A stretch of 64,000 nt of DNA from Microbotryum silenes-acaulis (GCA_003665825.1 QPFY01000006.1:992001-1056000), one strand, 5' to 3'. Counted from the first letter of the stretch, positions 19,587 through 32,711 are shown. Program-made: numbers and translations. Notes: generated by a model not told the origin, from the sequence alone.

Positions 19587-21639
19587 ATGGCGTCTGCTGC
19601 TGCGGTCGGCACCCGAGCGCCTTACACACGCGCTCGATCGTGGCTCGCGACGCCGCTGCTGGTGGTGCTGATCCCAACCCTCATCGCCGCCATCTTGGCC
19701 CTGCCATTCCTCGCCGTCTTCTCATTCGTGAGTGCTTGCAGTTTTTCGTCGACGGACGAGTCATACGATGCAAGATGCTTGGACTCGCGAGACCTATGCA
19801 ATGCGCAGGCCGTGAGGCGCACGCCCATTTCACGTGTCACCATGTCACCCCTCCCCGTCGGCGTCGGCCACGCCAGGCTCAGCTCGGTCTCAGTCTGGCC
19901 CCTGAGTCCATGCAGCCCGGCTTCTCACTCTCCCAGCAGTGATACTGAACCCATTGGTCTGATCCGTGCCATACCTACAGGTCCCCATCCTCGGTTTCAT
20001 CGCACTGCCCTCCGTACTCTCGATTGCCGTCTTCTCGCGTCAGTTCCAACTCCGAGACAGTTCCAGGCTGCGTCGTCGAGCGCGGTCACGTCACGTCACC
20101 AAACCCCCCACCCGGGTTCCGAGCTGACGAAAATCTGCACCACATATAGTCTATGCCCTGCCTTGGATCCTCTATCTCATATTTGCACAGGATGACCCAC
20201 CCCCATCGGTGCCATTGCCGTACCTCCCCTACTCGCCCTACAAGTGTCTCAAAATCACATCGGCCTCGTTCCAGTTCCTGCGGGACTTGATCGCGTCGGG
20301 CTACATCGCGCTCTGGTTCGACCTCCAGATCAAGCGCTTCACCGTGCTCTCGGGCAAAGACGGCAGTGTATACGTCCAGCGGAACATTCCCTACGCCGAG
20401 AGGTTCACCGCGAACAAGCTCGACATCTACCGACCAGAGGGCTACGACCCTGTTACCAGCAATGTCGAGGCTCCTGTCATCGTGCTCGTCGGCGGCGCCA
20501 ACTGGACGCTGTGGAACAAGACTCTCGGGGCTCAGATCGCGCTCAGGCTGAGGCGGTTGGGGTACTGCGTAGTCGTTCCTGACTTGAGGCAGTCTCCAGC
20601 CAAAACACCCGAGATGGTCAGTTCACGCCGCACTCAGGGGCATTTCCTCTGCAGGCCGAGCCTGGTCAAGAGCATCTTATTGACGTCCTTTCTTTTGACA
20701 GGTCACGGATCTGCGGCTTGCATTGGAATGGGTTGGAGACTTCATCAAGGGCTTTGGCGGGGATGGTGATGCCTTGTACATCCTGGTCAGTCCACCCTCG
20801 CAACATCCCCCTTGCTATAACGTGAGCTGACCCGTCACCCAAATCCTGCCTCTCTAAGGGTTACGGGTCAGGCGCTCACCTCGCATCGCTCACCGTCGTG
20901 CAAGACGCCGTCGTACGCTCCCGCGACGAGTACACCGCCCTCCATCACACGCCTGCTTCCCCGGGCAAGCTCTCCACCCCAGACGGTTCGAGCCCGATCG
21001 AGATTTCGGCCGGGATCCGAAGGTGTTCTATCTGGGGAGAACATGCGCGGTTGCCTCCCATCGCAGGCATGATCCTCGTCGCGGGGGTGTTTGACGTGAT
21101 CAAGCAGTTGAGGTTTGAGGCCAAGCAAGGTGTTGAGGATATCTCGGCGTTGAGGAGGGTGTGTGGACCGTCGACAAGCACTTCTTTACTCTCTTGGTAC
21201 GTCGAGGTGTGGAGCACGCCACTTGGGGTCGGACCCTTGGTACGCTGACTAAAGCTCCTGCTTCCCTTTCCCGCACTAAAAGTCCCTCTCACCTGATCTA
21301 CGGCGCGAAGGAGATCGTCGACCCTGCTCGTCTACCACCTCGATTCCTCATCATCGCGGGAGGCAAGGACACCGCGGTTCATTATACCCAGTCAATATTG
21401 TTGAGGTCTCTGCTCGAAGGTGTCGGCGTGCCCGAAGTCCACCTCAAGCTGTATAGAGACTTGACCCATGTTGGGTCATTGTGCAGTGAGTACCTCGTCC
21501 CTCGTGTTAGGAAAATAACACGTGTGGACGCGATAGCTGATTCTCCACGCTATCGTTTGGCGCAGGTCTCATGCATCAGACTCGCTACTCGCCTCTCTTC
21601 TTGAGTGAGATTGAAGGTCTAATCTCGTCAGGCTACTGA
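19587..21639 (+). CDS. Membrane-anchored alpha/beta hydrolase (isoprenylcysteine methylesterase-like)
   Basis: Seven exons keep phase: 19587-19727, 19981-20038, 20150-20616, 20702-20785, 20859-21196, 21283-21485 and 21566-21639, giving 454 residues. The N-terminus has two hydrophobic segments (LLVVLIPTLIAAILALPFL; ILGFIALPSVLSIAVF). The hydrolase fold follows: NKLDIYRPEGYD, the oxyanion region VIVLVGGANWTLW, VVVPDLRQSPAKTPEM, the elbow LGYGSGAHLASLT, AGGKDTAVHY (likely acid) and DLTHVG (likely His). Relatives include BD-FAE and ICME-type esterases. The elbow is odd: aligned to the usual G-x-S-x-G-A-H, the nucleophile position is Gly and the Ser is shifted by one. Activity is therefore uncertain. 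Confidence 0.78.
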
Positions 21640-21963
21640 ATCTTCCCGACTCCACTTGTCGGACGATCCCTTCTCCCTTCAACCACGCTGTGCTATCCAT
21701 TCAGTTTGTAGTCGCGTTCTTACTCACGAGCCCCCGTTGTCTTATTTCCATATCTAGAATGCTACTGTAGGCACTGCTCATCACCCATCTCTCCGTGGGT
21801 CTTCAATGCTGCCTCAAGCGGAATTTCATACTCGATTACATCTCTGTTGCAATGCATGCGAAACCGGAACAACACAACATCGTTACACGTTCGGTCACTC
21901 GAACGACCATCACGCCGCCTCTAGTAGGTCTGTTTCGGCATCTCGTCGCGTGTAGAAAATCGA

Positions 21964-23355
21964 TCAGAAAAGGGCCCTCCTCGAATCTCGCCAGACTTGG
22001 ACAGGTAGCTTCCAATCTGTGCGTAAGACGCGAGGATTGAAGACCTCGAAGGCTTTGTCACCATCTTCCTTGGCAAGTCGATCGAGCCACGAGCGTGCGG
22101 GAGTCTGGTGTGAAATTTCAAGACAGCGAGAAGATCAGCACGCGGGCACGCCGATGCAGCATATCATCGGTGCACGGGATACATCTGTTGCGTTCTACGA
22201 GTTAGCACTTACAAGAGACAGGAATACAGGTCTGGCCCTTTTGGGTATTCCAGCTGTGTCATTGAAACAACTCCTCGCGGTCCTCAGCTCGGCATAAGCG
22301 ATTCCGACCATGGTCGCGACGGCTTCTTTCAACCCCGGTGTGGAGGGGCCTTGCCGGAATAGAGCTTCTTCTTTGAGATCGTATCTCGAGGCTGAGGGGA
22401 TCACGAAATGAGAGCGGTCAGACTAATGGCGGAAGTCCATGTCACGAACGGTGGGCACTCCGTTCTTCATCGACTGACCAATCTCGGTGGGAATGACATT
22501 TATTCTCTTTTGCGCATGGTGTGGGATCGACCGGAGTAAAGTGGCGATGGTGTTCGTCACGGCAATGTGACTCGCTGCATGGTCCAAGGTCAAGTCGTCG
22601 ACCTGTTTCGTACTCGTGCCGGATGACGTCCGAGCGGAGGAAGAAGTGGGGTCGTGGTCATGGTCGTGTTCATGGCCGACGTGCTCAAACAGCTTCTCGT
22701 GTCGCTTCCCCGTCGACAAAACGCCTGGTGAAGAGGGATGGGGTGAGGTTGTGGATGTGACCGTGGCCGTGGCCGTGGCTTGGAGGAGAAGGTACAGCAA
22801 CGAGGACTGGGTCGACGCCGAGTACTCTGCGAGGTCCTGGAGCGAGTGGAAGTGGGGGTTGAGAAAGTGCTGCTCGCGCGCGTTGATGATGCGTAGCAAG
22901 TGATACGCCGACAGCTGGTCGAACTGGGCCAGTGAATGCAGTAGCTGGGCGATGGGATGGTTGGGTGGTCGATGCTATCGGTTGATCATTATGAAGGGGT
23001 GCAGATAAGTGATCGATCCTACTGACGCTGACGCCGCGATCGCGCCTTCGCAGCATCCGCGCATCGCATCGCATCGCATCGCATCACGAGTCGAACTGAC
23101 CTCGAACGTCTGCTTGATCGTGTCCCTCCACCACTGATACCTCATCCTGCCTACGATTGGATTCGAGACCTGGTCGTCGATCGTCGCAAGCTCGACGTTG
23201 AAGGCGCGCAGACACAGATACGCCGGCCGCACGCTCTGGGGGTACGCGAGCACCGACCACAGCGAGTCGAGGTCCGTCTTGCGCACCAGCTGCGTCGCAT
23301 ACGCCAAGGCGGAGCCGTACTGTCGCTGTTGCAGCAGCGTTCGAGCGACTCGCAT
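21964..23355 (-). CDS. NDUFAF6-like complex I assembly factor (squalene/phytoene synthase family)
   Basis: Four exons fit: 23355-23101, 22974-22479, 22391-22213 and 22104-21964, giving 356 residues. Key segments are YATQLVRKTDLDSLWSVLAY, RAFNVELATIDDQVS, RYQWWRDTIKQTFE, HLLRIINAREQHFL, EYSASTQSSLLYLLLQ, DHAASHIAVTNTIATLLRS and IPTEIASRYDLKEEALF. These match NDUFAF6, which is needed for assembly of mitochondrial complex I. The presequence is short and an in-frame stop lies upstream, supporting ATG 23355. As in NDUFAF6, the Asp-rich prenyl-diphosphate motifs of true synthases are not evident. A Ser/His/Asp insertion (near 22650-22720) is specific to this copy. A GCATC microsatellite sits in intron 1. 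Confidence 0.85.
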
Positions 23356-23774
23356 CGTTTGTCGCGTTTGGTTCGCAGAAGAGAGGAGCGGCGCAAGCTT
23401 TCTCCGCTGGAAAGCGGTCCAGTCGGGGTGGTCGGGATGGGGAGGACGGGGAGCGAAGGCAAGGGGAGCTCCACTCAGCAGTCTCGCGACGATCGCTCAC
23501 TGCACAGCTTTTGCTCGAGGTGACTCGTGATCCGGATTTTTGTTTCCATGTCAGCGAAATTCGACTCGTGAAATCGAGCTACAGCAGCGAAAAGCGTCTC
23601 TCGCAGGTACAACTTCTAGTCAGGCATGATGTGAGCAGCAAGATTTTACCGCAACTGCCTCGTAGCATACCCCGAAAGCTGGGGCTCAGAAATTCCATAG
23701 ACAACGGGTCCATATATTGGTATGCTCTTGTAATGGTGATACTAGGTACAAAGTGGACTCCTTTTCACCCAACC

Positions 23775-24661
23775 TCACGAGCCCAGATGTATCACCGTCG
23801 CAGCCCCTCGGCGGATGAGCTCGCCAATCGGGTCCTCGTCGTCGTCGTCCTCGTCGTCGACCCCCGGAGGCGCATCGGCACTTTTCACCGACTCGGCATC
23901 ATCATCCGTCGCCTGCCCATAATCGTCCGTACTCAGCTCTCCACTGGTGCGACCTGATTCTCCCGCCCCCGTTTGTTCAACCGTCGTCGTCCTTCTCGTC
24001 GTCGTCACCTCGTCTCGATTCCCCGTGAGCATCACCGCCGATCGTCGTCGAGTCGTCACGACCGTCTCCGAGATGACGACCACCTCTGCCGGGGCGGAGG
24101 CACCCATCACGTCTTCGTAGCTGGGCAATCGCCTCCTATTCGGGTCGTAACTCGGTGGGATAGGGATGCAGCCTTGAAATAGTACAGAGGGGGAGGAGGA
24201 AGGGGATGGGTATAGTCGGGAACGGGCGAAGAGGTATTCGGAAGGGAGTTGAGGCTGGAAAGGATGTTCGGGCTCGGCTTGCCGATAGGGGGTCGACGAT
24301 GGGGCGTTCACCTCAGGGGCGGCATCCATGTTGTCGACGCGCGGTCGCAGGTGAGGCGGTGTTGGGCCAGAGGGGTCGTCCTGAGTTGGATGATGAAATG
24401 AATAGTTTATTCCGATATTGTGTGGATGATGGAAAGGGTGGAGTCAGAGGGAGGTAAAGCACGCTCAGGCCCACACGCCAAGGAACGTACAGAGGATAAG
24501 TGGCTAGGGACGGACAGACCGTTCTCAACGGCCACGAGGCGACGATCGATCGCCGACTGGTGCCTAGTCGCGACGAACATGATGCTACAGAGTAGGAAAG
24601 AACCGACTACGACCACACCTAGCCCTATAAGCACGGCCATCGCCACGTTCAAGTGACTCAT
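23775..24661 (-). CDS. Small single-pass membrane protein of unknown function
   Basis: Two exons, 24661-24491 and 24380-23775, join in phase and give 258 residues. MSHLNVAMAVLIGLGVVVVG begins a strong N-terminal membrane helix that runs to about residue 32, followed by RHQSAIDRR. The rest is soluble and disordered, with PIPPSYDPNRRRLPSYEDV (a PPxY-like and a PSY motif). An acidic run (DDEDDDDEDP) lies just before the C-terminal IRRGAATVIHLGS. PSYEDV- and PPSY-type motifs can bind WW-domain ubiquitin ligases such as Rsp5, so an adaptor role is possible but unproven. No known family is recognised. Confidence 0.6.
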
Positions 24662-25349
24662 AGACCCTCTGCAGGTGGCAGTGCGTGGGATTAGGACGAC
24701 GTCGGTTTCAGGGTGGGCAAACAAGGCGGTCTTCGGATGCCTGGGCAACAGCTGAAATTGGAGCGACGTTTGCCAGCGATTTTATTGATCCCCAAGGAAG
24801 GGAATCTCGCCGAAAGGTCAAGCGATCGTCAATTCCCTACACGCTGACGCCGGAAATGTCAGACAAGGGAGGCTGTTTCAAGACGAAACGGACGCGCGCG
24901 AGACCCGCACATATCCGCTGTTCAAGCTCCTCTCTCATAAAAATCATGCATGCTCCCGACTCGTAGCTTCGCCACCAACATCATTAACAAGTAGCCCAGA
25001 AGATCCAAGGAGAGTGGCCCATCACAGGCGTCAGAACTAAACGAATGAACGAAGCTAGTGTTTGTGGGAGAAACGAACGAAGCTAGTGTTTGTGGGAGAA
25101 ACGAACGCGTCACGACTGTGCCGACCCTTGTGAAACGAGTGAGAAACGTGCTGCTACAAATCGAGCAACAAGAGAAGCAGGAGCCGAAAATATGCACAAA
25201 GCAAGCGCGTAGATATACGTATATACTTCAAGACTGAATGCAAAAAGACGGACAATGTTGTACAGACGGGACAGGGAGCGGTATCGTCCCGGAGCTTGAT
25301 CAAGCTCAGAAGCTCAAGCTCGAGCTCGAACTCGATTCCGCCGTGCAGC
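24662..25349. other. Intergenic region, RasGEF 3' side
   Basis: This contains the 5' flank of the small membrane protein gene and the 3' flank of the RasGEF gene. A 28-bp exact tandem duplication lies at 25047-25102. No gene is supported. Confidence 0.45.
25047..25102. repeat. Exact 28-bp tandem duplication
   Basis: The unit starts GAACGAAGCTAGTG, ends GGGAGAAAC, and occurs twice back to back at 25047-25074 and 25075-25102. It is non-coding and close to the RasGEF 3' end. Confidence 0.85.
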
Positions 25350-28300
25350 TCAGGGCTCGAGTCGACGCGACAGTTCGCTCATCACATCGGAGGACAAAGC
25401 CCGAAGCTTCAAGCACTTGAGGTACCAACGGGCATCGGGGTCGTAAGGGTAACCCTCGGCGAACTCCATCGCCGCGAGCACGTCTTGAACGATACGCGCT
25501 TGCACTCGGAACTTGTGCACGTTCACCAGGGGTCGCATGCGTAAGGAGGATGGGAGAGGTGCAAGCGAGTTGAAGGCGTTCGGGTCGGCGAGCGAGACCA
25601 GCGTCCCTTCGGCATCAACTTCAGCAGGTGTATCGGTCGAGGACGGGTCGAGGAAAGTGGGCAGTTCGGCGTTCATTGTCAAGTCGCGAAGGAAGAGGCC
25701 TGTACCCAAACAGGCCCATGTCAGTCCCTTTCAGAGATCCCGAGCACCATGAACAATGACCAGCGACTCACCGAGGAAAGGGATACACCCGAGAGGCACA
25801 GGGGCTCCCTTGGTGCCTTTGACGCTTCGGTAAGGATCGTTGGCCGACAAGGGTCTCCGTTGACCAGGGGGACCATACTCGGATATGAGCGCTTTGGTCA
25901 CTTCGCGCAAGTGCTTGAAGTTCTTGAGGTGCGAAACAAAGACTTGCATGCCGCGGAACTTGCGCATCTCCCACGAGGGCACGCGAGCCCACGTTTTCTT
26001 GAGTCGCTCGACGTCATGCAGCTGCAGCCCATGGATGATCTGGGTCAGAGTTTGAAAGTTTGACTGGCAGTAGCACTTGAAGGCGAGTCGGATGAATTTG
26101 GCGATGAGCGCGACTCGCTCGTCTGGGTTGGCCGTGAGCAAAATCTGTAGAATGAGAGAATTGGGAATGAGCACAGCTCTGCGAATCGCTCGAATCGAAT
26201 TGAACGTACCTCGGAAGCGACCCAATTAGCAGTCAGGTTGAACCTAGCAATCACGGCTTGTACCGCCGAAGGCGATTTGCTCTCCCCACTCTCCTTGGCG
26301 AGTATCTCAACCCGACGACGTTCCTTCAGATGCGCCTCCCAGTCCAGCACCTCGATTTGAGGCTGCGAGCGATCTCGCCAAGCCCCACTAACCAATTCGG
26401 GCCAAGCGAGTACTCGGAGCATGTCGCGTTCGATGAGGTAGAATTGTTGGGCAATTACTTCGGTGCGGCAGTGCAACAGGAACGAACGATGTCGTGGCGG
26501 TGCAGGTCCTGTGGAGGCTTGGGGACCACGGGGACCAGCAGCGGCACGGGTCGTGGCACGAGCAGGAGTCCTGGCCAGAAGATTGCCGATCGAAGCTTTG
26601 CGCGGCACAGCACGGAGTTGGCGTGATACGGTGCGATTAGGGCTGGCCGCTACGGGATGATTGTCAGAGGGTTGTGAAGGGTTCGAGGAGTTGAGAGATA
26701 CCACATCTGAAGCCACAATAGCAATCTCGCAAGCTTCGAGATTAGTTGAGGTCGGAGACACCGGCTGCTCGACCGACACCGAAAGAGAAGCTGACGTCGA
26801 AACAGAGTCGCGAGATTCCCCGTTGGCGGACGCCCCGTCCTGACTTGCAGTCGCGAGCCAGGGTAGACCTTGCTTCTTCCGCTCGCTTTTGACCATCTGT
26901 TCCTCGACCCTTTCCGCCTTCTTGCGCTCGCGGAAATCGTCGACGATACCTTCCAGTCGTCTCAGAGCGGCTTCGATATCCCCGGGTTCCTCCTCGTCCG
27001 ACTCGACTAAACCATCGAGCAAGAAACCATCGAGGCCAGGCAAAACCCCTGGTTCAGCACCACTGACTTCGTCATCGACCCACGAGACCATCATCGATTC
27101 TCGATCGTGGCCCTCGAACGAGGGTCGGCATGGTGAGCCATACGAAGAGACCGTCTCAGTCGACAAACGATGGTGGGCGGTCGATTCTCGAGGTACACTC
27201 GTAGCGAGGCGCAGATTCGCCGCTCCGGGCAACCGTTTGAGCGTCCTCTTGACTTCGACGACATCGTCATCCTCATCTGACAGATCGACGTCGTCGAGTT
27301 CGAGACAACCGGATCGAGAGGAGTCGTACTCGTTGTAGGAAGCAGGTTCAAAGATCGGAATCGACGAAGGTGGGAAGAAAAGGGTATTTGGTGGTTTGTG
27401 AGGAAAGTCCGGATCGGTCGAAGAGACTGAACTCGGCCAGCGGCCCTGAGATGCAGATTCGTCAGGTCCTGCGCAACCGATGACGTGGGTCGCGGGTGCG
27501 CTTTCGACGGGTAGCGATTCGTGAGGTGCGGTGACCGAAGGTGCTTGATCCGACTCTGAAGCATCGAGCTGAACACCTTCGAGCTCTGCGACCGGCTGTA
27601 ACGAGCCCGCCTCGACGTGCTGCGATTGCACCTCTCCACTTGATATATCCTCTGGATCAGCGACGTCGCGGGGTATGTTGTAAAAATCAAGGTACCGATC
27701 GAGGCCGTCCTTGATCCACAACAGGTCACCTGTGTCATGCTGCTCGTATTCGACCGCCTCTGCGCTCGCTGATGGATTCGAGGAACTGGATGAGGCTTGG
27801 GCAACGTGGGCACGATTGCCGAGCATGCGCTTGAAGCGGCCGATCGTCCCCAAGGTATTGTTGATGGATCGTGCTACGGCAGATTGCCCTCCAGGTAGAG
27901 GGATCACCGATGTCGGTCTCGTCGTGAGCTTGTCCTTGGCCGAGGAGGTGGGCAACCGAGATCGATCACGAGGCGCTCCTCCGAACTCCTTGGGAGCGGT
28001 TGGGCCAGACCCCATGGCGGGGACGACATCGAGATCAACATCTTCATCTGACAGGGCGGGCGACTTGGGCATGGGCGGCAGGTCAGTCGGTTGTCTAGCG
28101 ATCGCGGCGCGAGCTTCAATCGTGTCTGTCGGCCCAAGTACGGCGTGCATGTCCTTGAGCCGTCGCACGAGCTTCTTGAGTCCTTTGATCAAACGTTGAT
28201 CTTTCGGATTGTTCCTGATCGCTTCGTCTCGACCTCTTTTATTCAGCCACTCCGTCAACGTCGTTCTCAATTCTCGATCGGGGTAGAAATCGAGCCCAAA

Positions 28301-30234
28301 GTGGTTCAGGAGCCAATAGCGAATGACGACAAAGGTGCGTACGCGAACAATTCGTCGTGCTGCATCGTCAGCGGGCGATGAGGGCGGTTGCATTGCCCAA
28401 TCAAAACGAGTAGTAAAGGCTTGAAGAAGGTGAACGGGTTGAAGGAATGTGCGGTAAGTGAGGAAGAAGCTGGCCAGCAGTTCGACCTCGATCTTGCTCG
28501 TCAGTTCGGCGACGAGGCGTTCGACAGTCGCGGCCATGAGCACACGCTGGGGAGGGGCGAAACTGCCGGGCGAGGAGCGGCCCGTCATGGACGATGAGAG
28601 AGGGGATTGAATCGAGGACTGTGAGCCGACTGAGTCTCGAACCGAGGTGCCGGGCGACTCGCTCTGGTGGTGGGGTTGACTGAGGCTCCACCGACTCGAC
28701 GACGAGGCTGTAGCAGGGCTGCTCATGACGGGGCTCGCGACGGCCGGCGCGGGAGCAATGCTACCTCGGCGTTGACCCCCGTCGGAACTTGCAACATTGA
28801 CCCGACTGTCTTCAGACGGCTTGGACGCGACTCGTGCATGTCCTCTTCGATCTTTGACTCCCCAAATAACGAAGCGCGGATCATCTCCGGGAGTCGAGAG
28901 CACCGTGATATCTTGCCCCGTCGTTCTCGAGATGTCCGAGGCCGAGGAGCCTACAGAGGCCGACGAGGCGGCAGGGTGACGACCAAACCGGAAGATTGGT
29001 TCTCGGGGCAGTGAATGAGGGTCAAGGGTATCTAGATTCTGAAGCAGATCGTAGGCCGTCCAGTCCTTGTAGCGCGACTGATGCGGTGAAGGCATTGGGA
29101 GCCGGTCGTCCACGGCTTTGGCGGTTCGAATCGAATCACTCGAAGCCACTTCTCGCATCTCGCGGCGCCGAGGCGGGTCGGCAAGGAGAAGAACAGGGAG
29201 AGGCGAGGCGGTATCAGATGCTGGGCTTCGAGGATGGAGCGAACCTTCGGCCAGTCGCACGCCGGCGCCGAAAGGGGTGCTCGAAGACGGACTTGGCTCA
29301 CGGTATTGCGGCGTCGCTGGTGGTGCACGGCCTTCAAGTTCATCGACTACTGGGACAAGCCATGCACGACAACGAATCAAATCGCTAAGCTGACATGCCC
29401 CGTGCCGTGAGATGACAAGCGCGCTTCTCCACTTACAATCTTGCGGCAGATCACTCTTGTCCTCGTCATTCACGTTGGACCTCGTCTCGGTCCCAGGGGT
29501 GAACCCAAGATGAGCCGTGCCGCTCGTGCTCCATCCCAGTATCCTCCCCAGTACATCGCTCTGCTCCCGCGATGCAGTTCGAGTCGTCGTGGACTTCAAG
29601 CCGTGACTTTGCGATCGTGCGGCGCCGAGGGTTGGTTGACTTCCCGAGCGCTGGAGAGCTGTGACGGTGGAGGACTTGAAATAAGGCGAGAGACCTTCGT
29701 TGTCCGATGCGGTTTGTCGTGGGTACCGTTCCGGTCGTTGTGTAGGGCCGGAGCGAGGTGTCGGCTTGCGAGGCGATGGGGTATGAAGGGCGATCGTTGG
29801 GGCTGGTGCTTCGGAGGAACCGGAGCATTTTGCAGGGACTTGGGAGGTTGAAGCTGTTGCAGAGCCGCTACTTGCTTCCGAGGTCGATGCAAGAGCCGGC
29901 GTAGGCTGGGGTCGTGGTCTAGTAAATGTCCCGAAAGGGGAGACAATCTAGCGTCAGTCCGTGCGCTGTGGCGACCACCTCGGCGAACGTCGACGTGGGG
30001 GTAGTGTGATGATGCCGGCAGTGGCCCATTCGACTGTGCGTTCGTGTTCCTAACTGACCTGATACGGTAAATGGTCTTGCCATTCGGTTCGACGCGTGCC
30101 TGGACGTAATAGACGGTCTGTCCTCCGTCCTGGCTCGCGTAGTGTCGTGCTAAAGCCTGCGCAGCCGATCGCGAGGTGGTTTCGACGAACGAGCCGTCCA
30201 GAGCGACGCCAAGATCATGCTCGGTCCTTGCCAT
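25350..30234 (-). CDS. Ras-family guanine nucleotide exchange factor (RasGEF_N plus CDC25 homology domain)
   Basis: Five exons fit in phase: 30234-30059, 29918-29437, 29349-26210, 26144-25772 and 25699-25350, giving 1506 residues. The N-terminal 350 residues are Ser/Pro-rich. A RasGEF_N domain follows: RVLMAATVERLVAELTSKIE, ASFFLTYRTFLQPVHLL and YWLLNHFGLDFYPDRELRT. After a 500-residue acidic, Ser-rich linker comes the catalytic CDC25 domain: QFYLIERDMLRVLAWPELV, ARFNLTANWVASEILL, LIAKFIRLAFKC, NFQTLTQIIHGLQ, VERLKKTW and CIPFLGLFLRDLT. It ends with VQDVLAAMEFAEGYPYDPDA. It would load GTP on a Ras or Rap/Rsr1-like GTPase. No SH3 domain is seen, which is closer to Bud5/Lte1-like proteins than to Cdc25. 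Confidence 0.88.
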
Positions 30235-31146
30235 TGCTGGATGGGGTGGTGTACACTCCGATGCGTCGTGGTGGCTTGTTGTCGTTCAACAGCAGTCGCC
30301 AGCCCGGGCACCAAGCGCGGGGTGGGTCAAAAGCGTTCGCAGGCACACGTGACGAGATCAGCTCAAATGTAGCGGTCGCGTCGCTCGGGAGGTATCAAGA
30401 GGTAGGGTGCGGCGGTAAGGTAAGCGGGCGTGTATGGTATGCTAATCTGTACAAACAAGCCCAATCCGACAAGGTGCCGTGGTCGTAGCCGTGGTCGTCC
30501 TCGAGTGGAGGGGGAAGGCTCGAGCGACGAGTGCGCTTGGCTCGTTCGTCGGCCACTGGGCGGGCCGGCCGGCCGGGCGAGCGAGCGATCCGGGGTACTA
30601 AAAACTGGCGTTGGTTTTGATGTGAGCGTGATGGAGGGCACTGAAGTACCCGGCGAACGAAGCGCTGCAGAGGAAGGACCGTGACGGTGGTTGTGCTCAA
30701 TGTTGGCCGTCGATACGCAGCTGATAGGGTCTCGCTCAGGCTCCAACGTGCACCAACATCGCCAACATGCGGGTGGTCGACTCTTGGGGGCCTTTGTGGG
30801 AGCGCCTGTACTAAAGATAAAGGGCGATTCGAACGCGCGCCGCGAGTGTCGAGGTTGAGCCGCTCGACTGCCCGCAGACGCGCAGACTGCCGCTGTCGCC
30901 CAACTTATATCGAGCTCAGTAGCAGGTTCTTCTTCCCCAACCAGCTTTCATATAATTGAGGCTAGCACTAGTGGCCTCCACTTGTGACAGCCAGAATAAC
31001 GCTCTTTGCGGGCTAGAAGAAAATCACGAAAATCACCTCCTATCGGGGCAGGGCCGCTCCCGCTCGATCGGTATAACCTCATACTGCCGGTTGCTTTACA
31101 GAATATTTTTCTTACAGGAAGTGATTTGCAAGGGTAGGTATCCTCG
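30235..31146. other. Promoter of the RasGEF gene and 3' flank of the dehydrogenase
   Basis: GC-rich with CGGCCGGCC-type runs near 30560. Frames on both strands have no recognisable protein and no splice continuity with neighbours. No gene is supported. Confidence 0.45.
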
Positions 31147-32711
31147 CTAGATACCGTTACCGGCGGTGACCTGGAACACAAGCCATCAAACCGCCACATC
31201 ATCAGTTCCGCGGACGGGTGGAACGAACTGGAACGAGAGTGGTCGGCGACTCAGATACTCACCTCAAGTGTGTGGCCCGTGACGTACGAAGCCAAGGGGG
31301 AGATGAGGAAAAGGACACCGTTCGCTGCCTCTTGGGCCGTTCCGGGTCGACCAAGCGGAATGCTGCGAAAGGAGTTGGGAGGTCGTCAGGGGCCGAATTC
31401 TCTTTAGGAGATCGACTTCACTCAGACGCACCCCGGAACCGGCCCTTCTTGCTTCTTGCCGCCAGTCGGGATACCGAGGGCAATCTTTTGTCCGGCGACT
31501 TCAATCGTCTCGCCGAGTTCCTTGGCCTCTGCAGCAAAGAAGTGGCGGAACGAGCCCTGTTCAGCACTCCATGTCCTGCCTTGAGATCGAGTCTTTAGAC
31601 TCACGGGTCAAGCGCGAGAGAATGTAGCCAAAGGCAACGGCGTTGCAGCGAACGTTAAACGCACCTGAGGGGTTAGGCAAGATGGGCGATGTCAGCAGAC
31701 GAGTGAGCTCTTCGAGGAGGCTAGAGGAATCGCATACCCCACTCCTTGGCAACGGTCTTGGTGAAGCCAAGAATACCGGACTTGGCCGTAGCGTAGTTGG
31801 TCTGGCCGACGTTGCCGTGGAGACCGGCGATCGATGAGATGTTGACGATGGATCGGTTGGTCGCAATGACCTTGGGGTCCTTGGCGCGCCAGTACGGGGC
31901 CGCCTCTCGGACGATGCGGAAGGGGGCCGAGAGGTGCACCTTGAGGATCAGCTCAAACGCGTCGTTGGTCATGGTGTGGAGCATCTTGTCGAACGTGAAC
32001 CCAGCGTTGTTGACGATGTGGTTGATCTTGCCGTAAGCACTGAGGAGGCAAGGGGATGTCGTCCACGAGGTCAGGTACATCGTACTCGGTCTCGTGTCCT
32101 ATCTCCCGAGTGGAACAGGACTCTGCACTCACTCGATCGTGGCCTTGATGAGCCTTTTGGGAAAGTCATCGGCAGTGACATCACCCCCAACGGCGATCGC
32201 ATCTCCACCAGACGCCTTGATTTCGTCAACAACGATCTGCGCCTTCTCTGTAGAGGGTGTGATGGGATGATGATCAGTCACTTTTTTCAGCGGAACGGTT
32301 GTTGCCGCGGAGATGTGGGCTGTGGACTGACTCTCGTCAAGATCCGAAACGACAACCTTGGCACCTTCACGAGCAAAAGTCAAGGCACATGCTTTTCCGA
32401 TACCTTGGGCGGCCTGGAGGGAGAAAACGCAAGCTGTCAGCGATGGTGCCTCGAGGGAAGGGCTCGCTCGCTTGTGGGGTATGTGCCAAGTGGAGCCGCC
32501 GCACTTCAGTTGTAGACGAGCGGTGATCACTCTGCCGCGCCGCGGAGAGACAACGAATATCGTAGACTACAATACCGTCATCCAGATCTTGTAGTGCACG
32601 CGGGCTACTTACACCGGTGATGATGACCACCTCATCCCTCAAGAGACCCTGAGGGTACGATCCCGTGATGGCTCCCGAGACTTGGGCGAGACGTTGCTGA
32701 GGCGAAGACAT
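31147..32711 (-). CDS. FabG-like short-chain dehydrogenase/reductase (3-oxoacyl-ACP reductase type)
   Basis: Start ATG 32711, stop TAG 31147-31149, at least six introns. The joined protein reads VVIITG plus [19 protein letters not shown], giving the TGxxxGIG NAD(P)-binding motif. It continues with [48 protein letters not shown] and [16 protein letters not shown], then [17 protein letters not shown] and [17 protein letters not shown]. The NNAG motif, the catalytic Ser of SSIAG and YxxxK (YATAK) are all present. Length is about 300 residues with a roughly 28-residue N-terminal extension. Family enzymes reduce 3-oxoacyl thioesters in fatty-acid synthesis, often in mitochondria, but substrate and location cannot be fixed. 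The C-terminus (TAGNGI) is not a peroxisomal signal. Confidence 0.85.

Noticed and set aside
30363..30746. Minus-strand frame of 127 codons upstream of the RasGEF
   Set aside because: It is upstream of a well-placed ATG and lacks domains; more likely promoter or leader.
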